From NCBI GenBank assembly GCA_963677085.2, contig CAXXFH010000004.1:4216001-4280000 (forward strand): a stretch of DNA of 64,000 nucleotides, written 5' to 3'. The notes below the pieces were generated by a model. It made no database searches. It was not told where the DNA came from and worked only from the letters and a program-made list of their open reading frames with translations. A program made the position numbers and the translations under genes. Positions within the stretch are counted from its first letter, which is position 1, and every line of letters begins with the position of its first letter. This stretch comes from G963677085 sp963677085. Its GTDB lineage: Bacteria; Planctomycetota; Planctomycetia; Pirellulales; Thermoguttaceae. Positions 8,274-15,965 of the stretch are shown here, piece by piece.

Positions 8274-9215
8274 TCAAACGGTCATTCCCACGCTCGGAAC
8301 GAACATTACAAACTCCGGGTTGGGACTTCTGCCGTGGAGCTGTTTCCATCCGCCGGCCAGATAGACCGCCTCGCCGAGAACGCGTGCCTCGAAGACTGCC
8401 CGGGGCGAGTCCAACTTGGCCACCGTCGACCAAGCGTCGTTGGCGACGTCGTATTGGTGGACCTCCATCACCACACTTCGATCTTCTTTCACACCGCCGA
8501 ACACGTACAGCATACCGCCCAGCTCGACAACGGCATGCCCTGCGCGTGAAATCGGCATGTTGGCCAGTTTCGTGCAAAAGCCCAACTGGGGGTCGAAAAC
8601 GAAGACGTCGGTGTGGAATTTTCCAGGCTTGGGCTGACCTATAACCTGTTCGGGCGACCAGCCGCCGGTCACATAGATTTTGTCCCGATAAACACAAGCG
8701 CTCGCATGTTTCAGGGCAATCGGAAACGTGCCTTTCTCTTCCCACGTGTCGGTTGCCGGATCGTATTCGGCGATGGAATCGGTGGTCGAGTCGCCATGAC
8801 GCCCGCCAATTGCGTAAATCTTGCCGTTGACAACCCCCACAGCCGGTTTGACTCGCGCAAACGGCATGTCGGCCTTTTTCGACCAGGTGCCGGTTTCCAC
8901 GTTGTACGCTTCCACCATGGAACACGGCTCTGACGCCGGCTTCTCTTCGTTTTCGCAGCCGGCAACGTGAACCAAACCGGCAATCACGTAAATCTCGTTG
9001 CCGACCACGGCAGCGACCGCGTTATTTCGCGCGACAGCCATCGGAGCAATCGCTTTCCAGCAGCCCGCGTCCGAATCGAAAAACTCTGCCGTCTCGACGA
9101 ACTTGTACGGCGACAAGCCCCCGCCAAATACGAACAGTCTGTCGTCAACCACGGCCGCTGCGGCACCACCACGCGGGGTCGGTTCGGCGTTGATACGAAT
9201 CCATTGTTTTTCCAT
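8274..9215 (-). CDS. Kelch-repeat protein
   Basis: A 313-residue protein made almost wholly of Kelch repeats, each with a hydrophobic strand, a Gly-Gly pair and a downstream Tyr-Asp/Trp pattern (LFVFGG, IYVIAG, IYAIGG, IYVTGG, LYVFGG, VYLAGG), predicting a six-bladed beta-propeller. No signal peptide or membrane segment is present, so it should be cytoplasmic. Its place between the histidine kinase and the response regulator is unusual and suggests a sensory or scaffolding role, but that is inference. The start has AAGAGGAA upstream. There is a 190-base gap to the regulator and 64 bases to the kinase. Confidence 0.88.
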   Translation of the reverse strand: MEKQWIRINAEPTPRGGAAAAVVDDRLFVFGGGLSPYKFVETAEFFDSDAGCWKAIAPMAVARNNAVAAVVGNEIYVIAGLVHVAGCENEEKPASEPCSMVEAYNVETGTWSKKADMPFARVKPAVGVVNGKIYAIGGRHGDSTTDSIAEYDPATDTWEEKGTFPIALKHASACVYRDKIYVTGGWSPEQVIGQPKPGKFHTDVFVFDPQLGFCTKLANMPISRAGHAVVELGGMLYVFGGVKEDRSVVMEVHQYDVANDAWSTVAKLDSPRAVFEARVLGEAVYLAGGWKQLHGRSPNPEFVMFVPSVGMTV

Positions 9216-9279
9216 GTTGTTGTTCCTCTTCCTTGTTCTTTCTTGGTGCTCGAAAATTCTTGTTATGGAGAAAAAGTCG

Positions 9280-10674
9280 TCACAAAGCCGTGCTACACAG
9301 CGGCAGCTCCACCGTAAAACAGGTCAGGTCCTGTTCGCGTCGCCAGTCGATTGTGCCACGATGTTGCTCGACGACTTGCCGGGCAACAAACAACCCCAGG
9401 CCCGTGCCGTCGGGTTTTTCGCTGACGAAAGGCTCGAAAATTCGGCCCTCGACCGATTGATTCGGTCCCGGTCCCGAGTCCTTGATTTCAAGTATTGCTC
9501 GATTGTTTTCATCCGCCCGTATGCCGACGATCACGCGCCCCGGCGTACCATTCTTCGCCCGAGCGGCGTCGACCGCGTTGAGCAACAAGTTGATCAAAAC
9601 TTGGCGCAGCGTCTCGGCATCGCCTTCGATCATCAGCGGTTGCTCGGGCCACTGGTGGGTCAGTTCAATCTTGGCGTGGGCGCACGCAGGTTCGACAAGC
9701 TTGATAACCTCGCAGACCAATTGCTGCAGAGCGAGCCGATCGGTGCTAGCCGGCCGAGATTGCCCTAGGGTCAAAAACCGCTGCAGGTAAGAACTCATCA
9801 GTTTCAACTGGGTTCGGGCAACTTCGAGCGACTCGGAATCGGCCGACGCGGGACACTGTCGCTGGTGCAGCTCAATGGCCATTAGGGCACCGGCTGCCGA
9901 ATTACGCAACTGGTGTGCCATTCCCGCACCAAGTTGATGCAGGGTACGAAGCTGCTCGCTGCGGCGAATCTCCGTTTCATACTGACTGAGCGTCTTCGTC
10001 ATCTGGTTGATTGCCACGGTAAGATCGCGGATTTCGTCGTCGCGGGGTGTAACGGGCAAGGGCGTGAAGTCGCCCCGGGCGATGGCCGCCGTGCGATCGC
10101 CCAGCGTGCGAATCGGTTTGACAAATCGTTGTGCCAGCAGCGTGGTCACCACAACCACGACCACGGCAATTGCCACGACTGCCAGCAACGCGGGCCAGAC
10201 CGCACGATGGGCTTCTGCCAGAATTTGGTCCTCGGGATAGAGAATGGCCAGCGAGCCGGGCCCGCCCGACGGCAGCGGCCGAACAAGCGGCGTTCGCGTG
10301 GCCAGATACTGCCGCGTTCCGATCACAATCTTGGGTTGCTCGACCAAATCGTCTAGAACGCGATCCAACGACACTTCTCGCAACCGACGGTGAACCTCCG
10401 GCGAAATATCGAGCGTTGTGGTGACGATCTCGGAGTTGCCGTCGAGCAGGACGAATTCCGCGCCGGAAAGCCCTCGCATTTGCTGCAACACCTGTTCGCT
10501 CAGCGGAAACGACCCCTCGACCAGCGTAGTGGCTACCCGTTGCAGGTTGTCTTTTTGTTGGGCACGCACTTGCGATATCCGCCAGTAGGTGACCGCTGCC
10601 CCGACGAGCAGGATGGTCAGTGCCATCACGGCAAGCATCGGCCAAAGTAACTGGATTCGGATGGGCCACCGCAT
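9280..10674 (-). CDS. Membrane sensor histidine kinase, NtrB type
   Basis: 464 residues. Transmembrane helix 1 at about 8-30, a periplasmic sensor of about 130 residues, helix 2 at about 160-180, a HAMP linker to about 235, then a dimerisation/phosphotransfer domain with His254 (A-G-M-A-H-Q-L-R-N) and an HATPase domain with N box (NLLLNAVDAA), G1 (DSGPGP) and G2 (GTGLGLFVARQVVEQH). It should autophosphorylate at His254 and pass phosphate to the NtrC-type regulator downstream in the operon. The periplasmic domain is not recognised, so the stimulus is unknown. No strong Shine-Dalgarno precedes the ATG; alternative ATGs at codons 13 and 17 would truncate the first membrane helix. Confidence 0.92.
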   Translation of the reverse strand: MRWPIRIQLLWPMLAVMALTILLVGAAVTYWRISQVRAQQKDNLQRVATTLVEGSFPLSEQVLQQMRGLSGAEFVLLDGNSEIVTTTLDISPEVHRRLREVSLDRVLDDLVEQPKIVIGTRQYLATRTPLVRPLPSGGPGSLAILYPEDQILAEAHRAVWPALLAVVAIAVVVVVVTTLLAQRFVKPIRTLGDRTAAIARGDFTPLPVTPRDDEIRDLTVAINQMTKTLSQYETEIRRSEQLRTLHQLGAGMAHQLRNSAAGALMAIELHQRQCPASADSESLEVARTQLKLMSSYLQRFLTLGQSRPASTDRLALQQLVCEVIKLVEPACAHAKIELTHQWPEQPLMIEGDAETLRQVLINLLLNAVDAARAKNGTPGRVIVGIRADENNRAILEIKDSGPGPNQSVEGRIFEPFVSEKPDGTGLGLFVARQVVEQHRGTIDWRREQDLTCFTVELPLCSTAL

Positions 10675-10947
10675 AAGAAACTTGTGGTTAGTGAATAGTT
10701 GTCAGTGGAAAGTGATCGGTTGTCAGTTTTTTCGGTGAGTTGTGGGATAGCAAGAGGCGTGGCTGCTTTGGCGACCATGTCCCCGCGGTTTCATCCCAAT
10801 CACGTTGCGTTGAAGTTGCTGTGTGTCGGTTTTCTCGACACGCATGTCGCGCCAATCGACAGCGTACTAAACCTTGTCGATTTAGCCAAATCAGACATTA
10901 GTCCATTTTTCTCGGGTCAAATCAATAATGCATACAGGCTGTAGGGA

Positions 10948-10970
10948 TTGGCACGCGAAATGCGTGCCAA
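10948..10970 (+). promoter_or_regulatory. Perfect palindrome overlapping a sigma-54-like promoter
   Basis: TTGGCACGC and GCGTGCCAA are separated by five bases. Read as a promoter, TGGCACG (-24) has its GG exactly 12 bases before the GC of ATGCG (-12), the spacing sigma-54 requires, although the -12 element is imperfect. An operator for a dimeric regulator or an RNA hairpin are alternatives. The neighbouring NtrC-type activator makes the promoter reading attractive. Confidence 0.3.
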
Positions 10971-10991
10971 ACGAGTGTGCCGCATCTCTGT

Positions 10992-11056
10992 CCGGTGACA
11001 GTTGGCTGGGTATGATATTCTCTACCTGCCCCTTCATACCCGGCCGCTGTCACCGG
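10992..11056 (+). ncRNA. Long two-tier hairpin in the TonB receptor leader
   Basis: CCGGTGACAG pairs perfectly with CTGTCACCGG. Inside, GGGTATGA pairs with TCATACCC around an 18-base loop. Two nested perfect stems in one 65-base segment are unlikely by chance. It could be a regulatory RNA domain, a small RNA or part of a riboswitch; no U-tract follows, so it is not a simple terminator. Confidence 0.4.
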
Positions 11057-11331
11057 CGGACTTTCTGGCCGGTTTGGCTAGCCCTACCGACGTTCGAGCG
11101 GTTTCCTCTTCCGACGACCACGGGCAGTCGCCCGTTTCGTCTCCCTTTCGGTTAGGTGTCCCCCTTCGTAGGTGGGTTGCTCGCCTCGGCATCATCGGCC
11201 GTACGCCCGAGCTGAAACCTTCCCGTTAGTATGGGCTAAATAGGAAACCTCTGTCACCCCTCGCTATCGATCTAACCGCTGGAACCGGAGCAGTCCGAAT
11301 AACCGATACAGCGATTAGACAAAATCGGGCA

Positions 11332-11384
11332 GCCCTCCGACCTCGCATTCCGCCGAGCAGGGCGGGGTTGTCGTTTCGGAGGGC
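11332..11384 (+). promoter_or_regulatory. Hairpin sequestering the Shine-Dalgarno of the TonB receptor
   Basis: GCCCTCCGA pairs perfectly with TCGGAGGGC. The right arm contains the Shine-Dalgarno GGAGGG that precedes the GTG start by 6 bases. An inner CCGCC/GGCGG stem reinforces the fold. This is the geometry of a translational off-state, as in riboswitch- or thermometer-controlled leaders. Confidence 0.5.
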
Positions 11385-11389
11385 CCAAC

Positions 11390-13633
11390 GTGCGACTACC
11401 AAAACTCCTACTGTCGACTCTGTTTCTGCTGTTGACGTTTTGCAGCGGACTGTTGTCGACCGCCGCGGCGCAGGCCATCTCGGTTGAACCGGCCCCGTTG
11501 CCCGCCAGCGAGGAGCCCACCTTGCCCGAGGTTCTCGTCCAGCCGCCCGATCAGATCGACCTGCCCTCGACACAAACCGCCGCCCCGGCCGGCACGCAAG
11601 ACCCCTATGACCTGCCGGTGAGTTATCCGAACCTCGATCAACTGGTGTTCGAAGGTTTGGGCTCGGCGCTGCGGTCCACCCGATCGGTCTTCGACAGTCC
11701 TCGGGCGACCTCGATCATCGACGCGACCGACCTCGAAGAGCGGCAGCCGCAAAATATGATCGATGCGATCGAGCGCGAGGTGGGTATCCTTGTGCAACGA
11801 ACGGGCGCCGGGCAGGTGTCGCCGTTTATTCGCGGTCTCACCGGTCCACAAACCTTGCTCCTGATCGATGGCATTCGCCTGAATAACTCCACCTTCCGCT
11901 TCGGGCCAAATCAATATTTCGGGACCATCGACCCGGGCATGGTCGAACGGATTGAGATTGTTCGTGGCCCGCAATCGGTTCTTTGGGGGTCCGATGCGAT
12001 TGGCGGCGTGATCAACGTCGTTACAAAAAGTGCCGAACCGGGATTCAGCGATTACGTCAACGGCGAGTTCATCGAGCGCTTTCGAACGGCCGACACGAGT
12101 CCCTATTCCCGCATGAACATCGAAGGTTCACGCAACCGCTTGGGCGTGTTCACCGGGGCAAGCTACCTGAGTGTCGACAACCTCAACCGGGGCGGCAGCC
12201 TGGGAACCCAGCCGTTGACCGACTATCGCCAGTACGCCGGCGATATCAAGATGAACTACCTGCTCGACACCCAAAACCTGCTCACCGTGGCGTTGCAGCA
12301 CAACGAACAGGAAAACGTTCCCCGAACCGATAAATGGCCCAGCGAAGAGCGACGTTTCGATCCTCAGCAGCGCGACCTGTCTTATGTCCGATGGCAAGCC
12401 GACACCGATGGCTGGATCGATTCCTTCATGCTTACCTTCTCCTTTTCTCGTAATAAGGAAGCCTACTGGAAACGCAAACCGCCGACCAGCACCACGGAAG
12501 AACGTGGCGAGTTCGACGTGGGCACCACCGGCATGGATGCCTTGGCCAACAGCGAACTGGGATGGCTCGGCACATTGACCTACGGCGTGGATTTGTACCA
12601 CGACGACGTCGACAGCCGGGCCAGTCGTGTCAACTTGAATACCGGTGCTGGCACGCCAATTATCCCCCAGTTTCCCGACGACAGCTACTACGCCCGATTC
12701 GGCACCTTTCTGCAATGGGAAGTGGATCTGAGCGAACGCTTGGCGGCCACCACCGGCGTGCGGTTTTCGCACATTCGCACGGGAGCGACCGTCGAGTTGT
12801 TTGACCCCAACAATCCACTCGACCCTCCGGTCCCGACCAAAGTGACCACGCACTTCCAAGACTGGACGGCCAGCACGGGACTCACCTACAAGCTCGCGCC
12901 GGGTTTGAACCTGGTGGGCTCGGTGTCGCAAGGCTTCAGAGCGCCGACACTCGACGAATTGACTGCCGTGTCGGACAACGTCAACGAGGGAATCGACATC
13001 CCCAATCCCGACCTGTCACCCGAAACGAGTATCAACTACGAAGTCGGGCTGAAGTTCAATCTCGACCGGCTTCGGGCGCAAACGTTCGTCTTCTGGACCG
13101 AGTTGGACGACATGATCGTGCGCGACGTGGTGGCCACGATTCCCGATCCCAGCGACCCGGGCAGCATGATCGATCTCTTGCAGCGACGCAACATCGGCAA
13201 GGCCGAGATGCAGGGTTACGAACTGGCGTGCGAATACCTTTATACGCCCGAATGGAGTTTCTACGGCAATCTGACCTACGTCTACGGTCAAAACGTAACG
13301 GACGACGAACCGCTAAGCCGGATCCCACCGATCCAAGGTGTGGTCGGCCTGCGATGGCGAGATCGCCAAGCCCAAAACTGGTTCGAGCTTTACGGCTGGC
13401 TCGTGGCTAAACAGCATCGGCTCAGCGATCGCGACGAGCGCGACTCGCGCATTCCCGAGGGTGGTACGCCGGGCTACGCCACGGTCAATGTGCGCTGCGG
13501 TTCCTACATCAGCAAGAACCAACGAATCAGCCTGGGAATTGAGAACATTTTCGATCGGGCCTACCGGGTACACGGCTCGGGAGTCGATGGGCCGGGAATC
13601 ACCGGACTCGTCGGCTACGAGTTGTTCTTTTAA
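11390..13633 (+). CDS. TonB-dependent outer-membrane receptor
   Basis: 747 residues. A signal peptide (about 1-28, ending AAAQA) is followed by a Pro-rich linker, a plug domain at about 95-215 (IIDATDLEERQPQNMIDAIE, PFIRGLTGPQTLLLIDGIRLN, RIEIVRGPQSVLWGSDAIGG) and a beta-barrel to the C-terminus, which ends in Phe as outer-membrane barrels do. FRAPTLDEL with NPDL downstream resembles the FRAP/NPNL pair of haem/haemoglobin-type receptors, but the substrate cannot be fixed from sequence. It should import a large scarce nutrient with energy from TonB-ExbBD, which is not encoded here. The start is GTG, set by GGAGGG upstream. The leader suggests tight control by substrate level or by the adjacent two-component system. 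Confidence 0.92.
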   Translation: MRLPKLLLSTLFLLLTFCSGLLSTAAAQAISVEPAPLPASEEPTLPEVLVQPPDQIDLPSTQTAAPAGTQDPYDLPVSYPNLDQLVFEGLGSALRSTRSVFDSPRATSIIDATDLEERQPQNMIDAIEREVGILVQRTGAGQVSPFIRGLTGPQTLLLIDGIRLNNSTFRFGPNQYFGTIDPGMVERIEIVRGPQSVLWGSDAIGGVINVVTKSAEPGFSDYVNGEFIERFRTADTSPYSRMNIEGSRNRLGVFTGASYLSVDNLNRGGSLGTQPLTDYRQYAGDIKMNYLLDTQNLLTVALQHNEQENVPRTDKWPSEERRFDPQQRDLSYVRWQADTDGWIDSFMLTFSFSRNKEAYWKRKPPTSTTEERGEFDVGTTGMDALANSELGWLGTLTYGVDLYHDDVDSRASRVNLNTGAGTPIIPQFPDDSYYARFGTFLQWEVDLSERLAATTGVRFSHIRTGATVELFDPNNPLDPPVPTKVTTHFQDWTASTGLTYKLAPGLNLVGSVSQGFRAPTLDELTAVSDNVNEGIDIPNPDLSPETSINYEVGLKFNLDRLRAQTFVFWTELDDMIVRDVVATIPDPSDPGSMIDLLQRRNIGKAEMQGYELACEYLYTPEWSFYGNLTYVYGQNVTDDEPLSRIPPIQGVVGLRWRDRQAQNWFELYGWLVAKQHRLSDRDERDSRIPEGGTPGYATVNVRCGSYISKNQRISLGIENIFDRAYRVHGSGVDGPGITGLVGYELFF

Positions 13634-13662
13634 TGCGAATCTCCAGGGAGCGTAGCGGGTGC

Positions 13663-13686
13663 CATGGCCACGCTCGTGTGGCCATG
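13663..13686. repeat. Palindromic repeat after the TonB receptor gene
   Basis: CATGGCCAC and GTGGCCATG flank a six-base loop within GGGTGCCATGGCCACGC, a motif repeated at 45638 in a family A-like element. It lies 30 bases after the receptor stop and may also act in termination, though no T-tract follows. Confidence 0.55.
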
Positions 13687-13857
13687 CTGTGCCACTAACG
13701 CAAACATTCTCAAGCCTTCGACAAAGATCAGCGACCAACGGAAGCAGGTTCCCGGCTGAGTGCGGTAGCGACGGTTTGGTTGGCGGCCCTACCGTTCATT
13801 AGCTATGCACGCGTCAATAATGTCGCGCGAGGGGCCAAGTGATGTTTCTGGCTAAGC

Positions 13858-14625
13858 CTACGTAGCCAAAGGCAGCGGGCTTTCGACGAACGCTTGGTAC
13901 TGTTCGACCGCAATCTGTTCGTCGTTGTCGCGTGGTACGAAGACTCCACGCACTCGGGCGCGGAGAATTACGCCCTTCTCTAGATGTTCAACAGACAGCC
14001 GATGTAAAATCCCTGCCCGTTGAGGTACAGGCGCTTGAAACGCTATCTCCTCGCTCTGAAAATCGCCGGGACGAACCATCTCGACATAGCTGATCGCCGA
14101 CTCGGGTAGCCGCAGCAGCATGCAGCCGGGTCCCGCCGGAGCCTCGGAGAACTCGAGATGGTCTGCTGCCGCGGGCGCAATGGTGGCAAAAACGTCGATT
14201 TCGCCACCGATTGAGTGTAAAACCTCCTCGGCAGGACAGCGGCTGACAACGGAGAGCTGCGACAGGCTGTCGAGCACCCAGGTGCGTACCGAGACCAAGA
14301 CCTCGACCGCGACGAAGGGGCTATCGCTCGACGTACCGTCGCACACGCTCCACCGAGCGTCGACATGAAGTGGGCAGTCGCCGGTCAACTCATACGCCGC
14401 GGTTAGATCTTCCTGGCGAACGTAGCGGTCGGTTATCGAGTGTTGCCCCGACTCAGACAGCCCGGGGATGGAAATGCCGAGAAACTGAGCATCTGCCACA
14501 GACGCTCCCAGTGCCCGCGTTATACCCAGGCCGTTTGCCGGATGTGTGAGGTCAAGCGTTGCGGCAAGTGACGCGATGTCGAGCGTGGCGCGATCGGCAC
14601 GGAGGTTCCACAAGGAGGACGTCAT
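13858..14625 (-). CDS. Hypothetical protein
   Basis: A 255-residue protein with no recognised domain. It has no signal peptide, no membrane helices and few Cys. Composition is ordinary, with alternating hydrophobic stretches that suggest a mixed alpha/beta soluble protein. Codon use matches neighbouring genes and GGAG lies about 7 bases before the ATG, so it is likely a real gene. It stands alone, convergent with the TonB receptor gene and divergent from the inositol monophosphatase gene. No function is proposed. Confidence 0.7.
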   Translation of the reverse strand: MTSSLWNLRADRATLDIASLAATLDLTHPANGLGITRALGASVADAQFLGISIPGLSESGQHSITDRYVRQEDLTAAYELTGDCPLHVDARWSVCDGTSSDSPFVAVEVLVSVRTWVLDSLSQLSVVSRCPAEEVLHSIGGEIDVFATIAPAAADHLEFSEAPAGPGCMLLRLPESAISYVEMVRPGDFQSEEIAFQAPVPQRAGILHRLSVEHLEKGVILRARVRGVFVPRDNDEQIAVEQYQAFVESPLPLAT

Positions 14626-15009
14626 AGCCTGGCTCCATCCAAACGGTGTGGGACGAAAATATCAACAAAAAAACCCCGCCGCTCGCAGCAAGGCGAAACG
14701 ACGGGGCCGGAACAGAGAAGAGGCCGAACATACCCAACGGGCGAAAACGGAATAATCTTATGATGCCGCAACGCAAACCGCGTTGCTTGATTCGGTGTTC
14801 CGTTGGAAGGCCACCTCATCCCTCTTCTAAAACTCGATCATAGCAACTTTTTTGTCTGTGTCCAGAGTTGTCTTAAAAAAACGTAAGCCGTTTCGTGGAA
14901 AGCTCGTGTTCTACCCCCTAGGGGGTGACTTACCGCCGGGTTGCACACACCAGCACAGGCTCTATAATCGGCCAAATCACCACCCGATGATTCTACCACA
15001 TTCGACGCA
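14626..15009. other. Divergent intergenic region
   Basis: A 384-base spacer between the hypothetical gene and the phosphatase gene. Apart from a promoter candidate near its right end it holds a few A/T-rich runs and no recognisable gene or RNA. Confidence 0.5.
14941..14968 (+). promoter_or_regulatory. Candidate promoter of the inositol-monophosphatase gene
   Basis: A perfect TATAAT lies 41 bases before the ATG. The -35 candidate TTGCAC, 16 bases upstream, matches only in its first three bases, so the call depends mostly on the -10 element. Confidence 0.4.
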
Positions 15010-15789
15010 ATGCACGATTTCATAACCGTTTGCGAAAAGGCCGTGCGAGCTGCCGGCGCAACACTTCAACAATGGGTCGGACAATTTACCACCCGAGAAA
15101 AGGGTCCTGCCGATCTGGTAACTCAGGCCGACCTTGCCGCGCAGCAAGCCATCGAAGAAATCGTCTTGCAGGCTTTTCCCGACCATGGACTTCTCGGCGA
15201 AGAAGCGGCCGAAACCACGGGGAAGAGCGATTACCGTTGGATTGTCGACCCGTTGGACGGCACGGCCAACTATGTGCATGGCGTTCCGTTCTATAGCGTC
15301 TCGCTTGCTTTGGAACGGGCGGGTGAGTTATTGGTCGGTGCCGTTTACAATCCGGTGAGCAACGACTTTTTCTCTGCCACGGCCGGTGGCGGGGCTCTGC
15401 TCAACGGGAAACCCATCCACACCAGCAACGTGACCGAGTTGTCGGGCGTCATGGCTGCCGCAGGCTTTCCGCCAGGGGTAACCCATCAGTCGCCCGACTA
15501 CCGCGTGTTCCACGAAGCGGTCGCTTGTGTGCAGTCGATTCGCCGCACGGGCTCGGCCGCCCTGAACTTGTGTTTCCTGGCGGCCGGATGGAACGATCTC
15601 TACTGGTCGTTTGGCACGAAAATATGGGACGTCGCCGCGGGCGTACTGATCGTGCGCGAGGCGGGTGGCGTCGTCACTGCCCCGGACGGTGGGGATTTTA
15701 TTCTCGAACAGGCCCAATTTGTCGCTTCGGCCGGCCCTGAACTCCAACGCCAATCACTAGACCTCGTCCGCCGGGCACTCGCTTCCTAG
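15010..15789 (+). CDS. Inositol monophosphatase family protein
   Basis: A 259-residue cytoplasmic, Mg2+-dependent, Li+-sensitive-type phosphatase. All metal-site motifs are present: G-E-E near residue 63, the WIVDPLDGTANYVHG signature near 77, and K-I-W-D-V-A-A-G near 202. The family hydrolyses myo-inositol-1-phosphate or related sugar phosphates, including histidinol phosphate and PAP; residues deciding the substrate cannot be judged by eye. The length is typical of bacterial SuhB-like members. No good Shine-Dalgarno precedes the ATG. The gene is not in an obvious operon; the GH5 gene starts 176 bases later. Confidence 0.92.
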   Translation: MHDFITVCEKAVRAAGATLQQWVGQFTTREKGPADLVTQADLAAQQAIEEIVLQAFPDHGLLGEEAAETTGKSDYRWIVDPLDGTANYVHGVPFYSVSLALERAGELLVGAVYNPVSNDFFSATAGGGALLNGKPIHTSNVTELSGVMAAAGFPPGVTHQSPDYRVFHEAVACVQSIRRTGSAALNLCFLAAGWNDLYWSFGTKIWDVAAGVLIVREAGGVVTAPDGGDFILEQAQFVASAGPELQRQSLDLVRRALAS

Positions 15790-15965
15790 CGTTCCGCGCT
15801 GGTATTCTCGTTCCCATGCTCCGGCTTGGGAACCAGTAGAAGCTTCTCGTGGCCAACAAAAATTCGATACTCCGCATGTCATGCGTTAGAATAGGACGCG
15901 AATAAAACGCTCGGGCGTTGCGCGAAACGGGTCGCGCGTTTCAGCCAATCCTTGGGAGGCATACG

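Larger units (their letters stand above)
10675..11389 (+). other. Long divergent intergenic region with structured leader before the TonB receptor
   Basis: 715 bases separate the kinase gene and the receptor. The first 250 are A/T-rich without visible features. The rest contains three strong inverted repeats, annotated separately, plus a smaller ACGGGC/GCCCGT hairpin near 11120. No known riboswitch class could be recognised by eye; the conserved cobalamin-riboswitch core was looked for and not seen. Confidence 0.55.

Noticed and set aside
10940..11389. Cobalamin riboswitch before the TonB receptor
   Set aside because: The expected conserved core could not be found, although the leader is clearly structured; an unknown class remains possible.
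13716..13790. Similarity between 13716-13790 and 34143-34210
   Set aside because: Only about 20 bases match well; too little to define a repeat family without a genome-wide count.
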